Positions 5,886-7,661 of a DNA stretch of 7,661 bases are shown piece after piece. The position numbers and the translations under genes are program-made. The notes under the pieces were generated by a model. The model ran no database searches. It was not told where the DNA came from and worked only from the letters and a program-made list of their open reading frames with translations. Source of the stretch: a bacterium (lineage in GTDB: Bacteria; Armatimonadota; HRBIN16); NCBI GenBank assembly GCA_025057335.1, contig JANWXG010000120.1:1-7661 (forward strand), written 5' to 3'. Position 1 is the first letter of the stretch, and each line of letters begins with the position of its first letter.

Positions 5886-7160
5886 CTACCTCTTCGCCAG
5901 CACCTCGCGCTCGTAGCGACGCACTTCCTCCAGCCATGCCGTCCCTGCTGGCACTCCCCGCATCTCGCAGTAGTAGTCCCACACGGCGCTGTAGGGCAAG
6001 GTCTTGGTCTCCTCCATGAGCGCGAGGCGAGCGGTGCGGTCGCCAGCTGCTTCCAGCTCTTTCAGCAGATGCGACGGCTCCAGCAGCGCAACGAGCAGCG
6101 CCTTGAGCATCGCGCGCGTACCGATGACCCAGGCAGCAACGCGGTTGATGCTGGCATCGAAGTAGTCCAGCCCGATATGCACACGGTGCAACACATCGCC
6201 TCGCACCAGCTCCTCTGCAATGGAACGGGTCTCATCGTTGAGAATAACCACGTGGTCGCTGTCCCAGCGAATGCCCCGGCTCACGTGCAGCAGAATCTCT
6301 GGCAGGAACAGCAGCACTGCCGAGAGCTTGTCGGCGATTTGCTCGGTGGGGTGGAAGTGCCCCGTGTCGATGCAGATAAGCAAGCCCTTCTGCGCTGCAT
6401 AGCACAGGTAGAACTCCCACGACCCCGCCACATACGACTCCGAGCCGATACCGAACAGCTTCGACTCTACCGAGTCTTTAACATACTGGCTGTCCAGCGG
6501 CTCACGGTAGATAGCGTCCAGCGACTCCTTTAACCGCTGGCGCGGCGCCCAGCGGTCAGCAGGCAAGTCCTTCTCGCCGTCGGGTATCCAGAGGTTGTGG
6601 ATACAGGGGCTGCCTTGCGCCTTGCCCATCGCCTCGGCGATTTTGCGACAAGCGATAGCATGTTCTATCCAGAACTGACGGACGCCATTGTCGGCGCTTG
6701 CCAGCGTCCAGCCATCGCTTGCGAGGGGATGCGCGAAGAAGGTACTGTTGAAGTCCAGCGGGATGCCGTGTTCTCGCGACCAGTCTATCCAGCTCTGGAA
6801 GTGTTTGGGCTGGAGCTGATTGCGCTCTACCTTCTCCGGGTAGTCCACGTAGAAGGCGTGCAGGTTCAGGCGATGCTTGCCTGGGATAAGACTATACGCC
6901 TTCAACAGGTCGGCACGCAGCTCGTCTGGTGTGCGTGCCTTGCCAGGATAGTTGCCCGTGACCGCTAGCCCGCCGCCGAGCTCCCCCTCTGGGTTCTCGA
7001 ACCCACCTACGTCATCGCCTTGCCAGCAGTGGAGAGAGATGGAGATTCGCTTCATCCGCTCCATTACCTGGTCGGTATCCACGCCGTAGGCAGCATACAT
7101 CTCCTTCGCGTGCTGGTAGTTACGTTCGATGACCTTGCTGTCCAACTGCGCTATGGTCAT
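5886..7160 (-). CDS. rhaA: L-rhamnose isomerase
   Basis: This cytoplasmic enzyme interconverts L-rhamnose and L-rhamnulose, the first step of the phosphorylating rhamnose pathway. The 424 residues match the family length (E. coli RhaA has 419) and align nearly end to end with E. coli RhaA as I recall it. Conserved stretches include SLHCWQGDDVGGFENPEG (42-59), VTGNYPGKAR (67-76), VESKLFGIGSESY (231-243), DTGHFHPTE (265-273), RWDSDHVV (298-305) and VHIGLDYFDASINR (327-340). The metal ligands of the E. coli enzyme all have counterparts two positions earlier: Glu232, Asp265, His268, His292, Asp300, Asp302 and Asp332. The ATG at 7158-7160 has GGGAGG nine bases upstream. No rhamnulose kinase or aldolase lies within the window; the upstream gap carries repeated short motifs that could be operators. 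Some relatives act on other aldoses such as D-allose, so physiological specificity is likely but not proven. Confidence 0.97.
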   Translation of the reverse strand: MTIAQLDSKVIERNYQHAKEMYAAYGVDTDQVMERMKRISISLHCWQGDDVGGFENPEGELGGGLAVTGNYPGKARTPDELRADLLKAYSLIPGKHRLNLHAFYVDYPEKVERNQLQPKHFQSWIDWSREHGIPLDFNSTFFAHPLASDGWTLASADNGVRQFWIEHAIACRKIAEAMGKAQGSPCIHNLWIPDGEKDLPADRWAPRQRLKESLDAIYREPLDSQYVKDSVESKLFGIGSESYVAGSWEFYLCYAAQKGLLICIDTGHFHPTEQIADKLSAVLLFLPEILLHVSRGIRWDSDHVVILNDETRSIAEELVRGDVLHRVHIGLDYFDASINRVAAWVIGTRAMLKALLVALLEPSHLLKELEAAGDRTARLALMEETKTLPYSAVWDYYCEMRGVPAGTAWLEEVRRYEREVLAKR

Positions 7161-7219
7161 GATGCGACGCCTCCCTTCCTGCGCTTACTTTTTGCAAGCT
7201 GAAGCCTGCCCTACGAACA

Positions 7220-7289
7220 CACTGCGCGCTGTAGTGCTATTGCAGGTTAAACTACAAGCTCACTATTTGTAGTGCGCACTTCACTGCGC
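7220..7289. promoter_or_regulatory. Cluster of short direct and inverted repeats upstream of rhaA
   Basis: CACTGCGC occurs at 7220-7227 and 7282-7289, and TGTAGTGC at 7230-7237 and 7268-7275. ACTACAA (7251-7257) and TTGTAGT (7267-7273) form an inverted repeat, and AGTGCGCACT (7271-7280) is a perfect palindrome. The cluster starts about 60 bases upstream of the rhaA start codon, a plausible place for an operator or activator site. No regulator gene is in view and the motif matches no site I know, so the regulatory call is inference. Confidence 0.35.
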
Positions 7290-7310
7290 CTGTGTTGTTC
7301 TGAGCAGACG

Positions 7311-7338
7311 CGACGGAGCGCCTCCCCCCAATGAGGCG
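7311..7338 (+). repeat. Degenerate copy of the repeat core
   Basis: CGACGGAGCG (7311-7320) is identical to the core of hairpin B in copy 2 (7386-7395) and is followed by CCTCCC, as hairpin B is in copy 1. The left arm GGAGG is missing. Instead CGCCTC (7319-7324) can pair with GAGGCG (7333-7338) around an eight-base loop. It looks like a decayed or rearranged module lying 10 bases before the full copy. Confidence 0.55.
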
Positions 7339-7347
7339 GATGGGTTT

Positions 7348-7421
7348 TGGAGGGTCACGCTCTGTCGTGACCGTATGCATGGAGGCGACGGAGCGCGCCC
7401 CTCTAGGAGGATGTGCCTCCT
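7348..7421 (+). repeat. Structured intergenic repeat, copy 2
   Basis: This is the same element as 2175-2243, in the same orientation. Hairpin A is intact: GGTCACG (7353-7359), loop CTCTGT, CGTGACC (7366-7372). Hairpin B keeps its core CGACGGAGCG (7386-7395), but its right arm has decayed to CGCGCCCC, so the stem has mismatches. Four extra bases (CATG) lie between A and B. The third hairpin has become AGGAGG (7405-7410) pairing with CCTCCT (7416-7421). Retained stems beside changed sequence suggest a mobile or selected structure rather than chance. Confidence 0.8.
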
Positions 7422-7575
7422 CATGGTTCACAAGCGAAACACCCGTGCTGTATCAGGGTGAGAATTCTCTGGGCACGAAGTAGTTCCTGCCGCTTCGCAG
7501 ATGGCTTTGGCTAACGCTTGCTGAGTAGAGAGGTTGGCGCAGTGAACCTTAACGAAAACTTTACATTCGAGACGC

Positions 7576-7603
7576 TTGCTTTTTCTGGCAAAGGTGCTAT
7601 AGT
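7576..7603 (+). promoter_or_regulatory. Sigma-70-like promoter for the right-edge gene
   Basis: TTGCTT (7576-7581) and TATAGT (7598-7603) are separated by 16 bases. The TGC directly before the -10 box gives an extended -10 element. Transcription would begin near 7610, giving a leader of about 36 bases before the ATG at 7646. Confidence 0.55.
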
Positions 7604-7645
7604 CGAGAAATGGTATGACATCCTGAAAGGAGGAGGGTTGCAACG

Positions 7646-7661
7646 ATGCGACGGTATGCTT
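7646..7661 (+). CDS. Start of a truncated gene (first five codons)
   Basis: ATG at 7646 begins the frame MRRYA before the window ends. A very strong Shine-Dalgarno, GGAGGAGGG (7629-7637), lies eight bases upstream, and a promoter-like pair sits at 7576-7603. These signals make a real gene likely, but five residues give no hint of product. The basic MRR start could open a signal peptide or membrane helix; that is speculation. Confidence 0.6.

Larger units (their letters stand above)
7161..7645. other. 485-base intergenic region between divergent genes
   Basis: It lies between rhaA (-) and a truncated plus-strand gene. Near rhaA it has an imperfect hairpin (GCAAGC 7194-7199, loop TGAA, GCCTGC 7204-7209) and short repeated motifs (7220-7289). 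The middle has a degenerate repeat core (7311-7338) and the second structured repeat (7348-7421). At 7422-7575 I see no gene; a 71-codon minus-strand frame there has no Shine-Dalgarno or recognisable sequence. The right end holds a promoter and ribosome binding site. Confidence 0.6.

Noticed and set aside
7428..7643. 71-codon minus-strand frame near the right edge
   Set aside because: No Shine-Dalgarno or domain is seen, and it covers the promoter and ribosome binding site of the plus-strand gene. Not called.
7161..7645. CRISPR array in the repeat-rich right intergenic region
   Set aside because: Repeat units are not regularly spaced, differ in sequence, and no spacer-like units alternate with them.

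Overview
The window comes from a bacterial chromosome of fairly high GC content (about 60% by eye). It holds five substantial protein genes, one small membrane protein gene, a complete one-piece tmRNA gene, and the first codons of a seventh protein gene at the right edge. Most genes have strong purine-rich Shine-Dalgarno sites (GGGAGG or AGGAGG). The mix of a K+-independent membrane pyrophosphatase, sugar-catabolism genes of the Gfo/Idh and RhaA families, a tiny one-helix Pro/Gly/Ala-rich protein and hairpin-rich intergenic repeats would fit a heterotrophic environmental bacterium. My best guess is Armatimonadota or a similar phylum, but this is an impression from gene style and not something the sequence proves.

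Layout, left to right. Positions 1-1734 (+) are the C-terminal three quarters of a proton-pumping membrane pyrophosphatase (hppA), ending at a hairpin pair. Convergent to it at 1816-2055 (-) is a 79-residue single-helix membrane protein. The 371-base gap at 2056-2426 carries copy 1 of a structured intergenic repeat. A PIG-L/LmbE-type zinc deacetylase follows at 2427-3251 (+). Next is a clear -10 box and the tmRNA gene ssrA (3307-3664, +), whose reading frame encodes the tag GKKIGATPQYALAA. A protein of unknown function with a probable alpha/beta-barrel fold (3687-4481, -) is divergent from a Gfo/Idh/MocA oxidoreductase (4601-5830, +). The oxidoreductase converges on L-rhamnose isomerase rhaA (5886-7160, -), with a GC-rich hairpin between them. 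The last 500 bases are intergenic: short repeated motifs upstream of rhaA, a degenerate repeat core, copy 2 of the structured repeat, and a promoter plus ribosome binding site for a gene truncated at the right edge.

How they work together. The right half looks like a small carbohydrate-use neighbourhood. RhaA converts L-rhamnose to L-rhamnulose, the oxidoreductase probably acts on a sugar or cyclitol, and the unknown protein shares a short promoter region with it. No rhamnulose kinase, aldolase or transporter is visible, so pathway membership is inference. The left half is housekeeping: an energy-conserving pyrophosphatase and the trans-translation RNA. The most unusual non-coding signal is the two-copy repeat. 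In it, two adjacent hairpins share a ten-base core in opposite orientation, so their loops can pair with each other.
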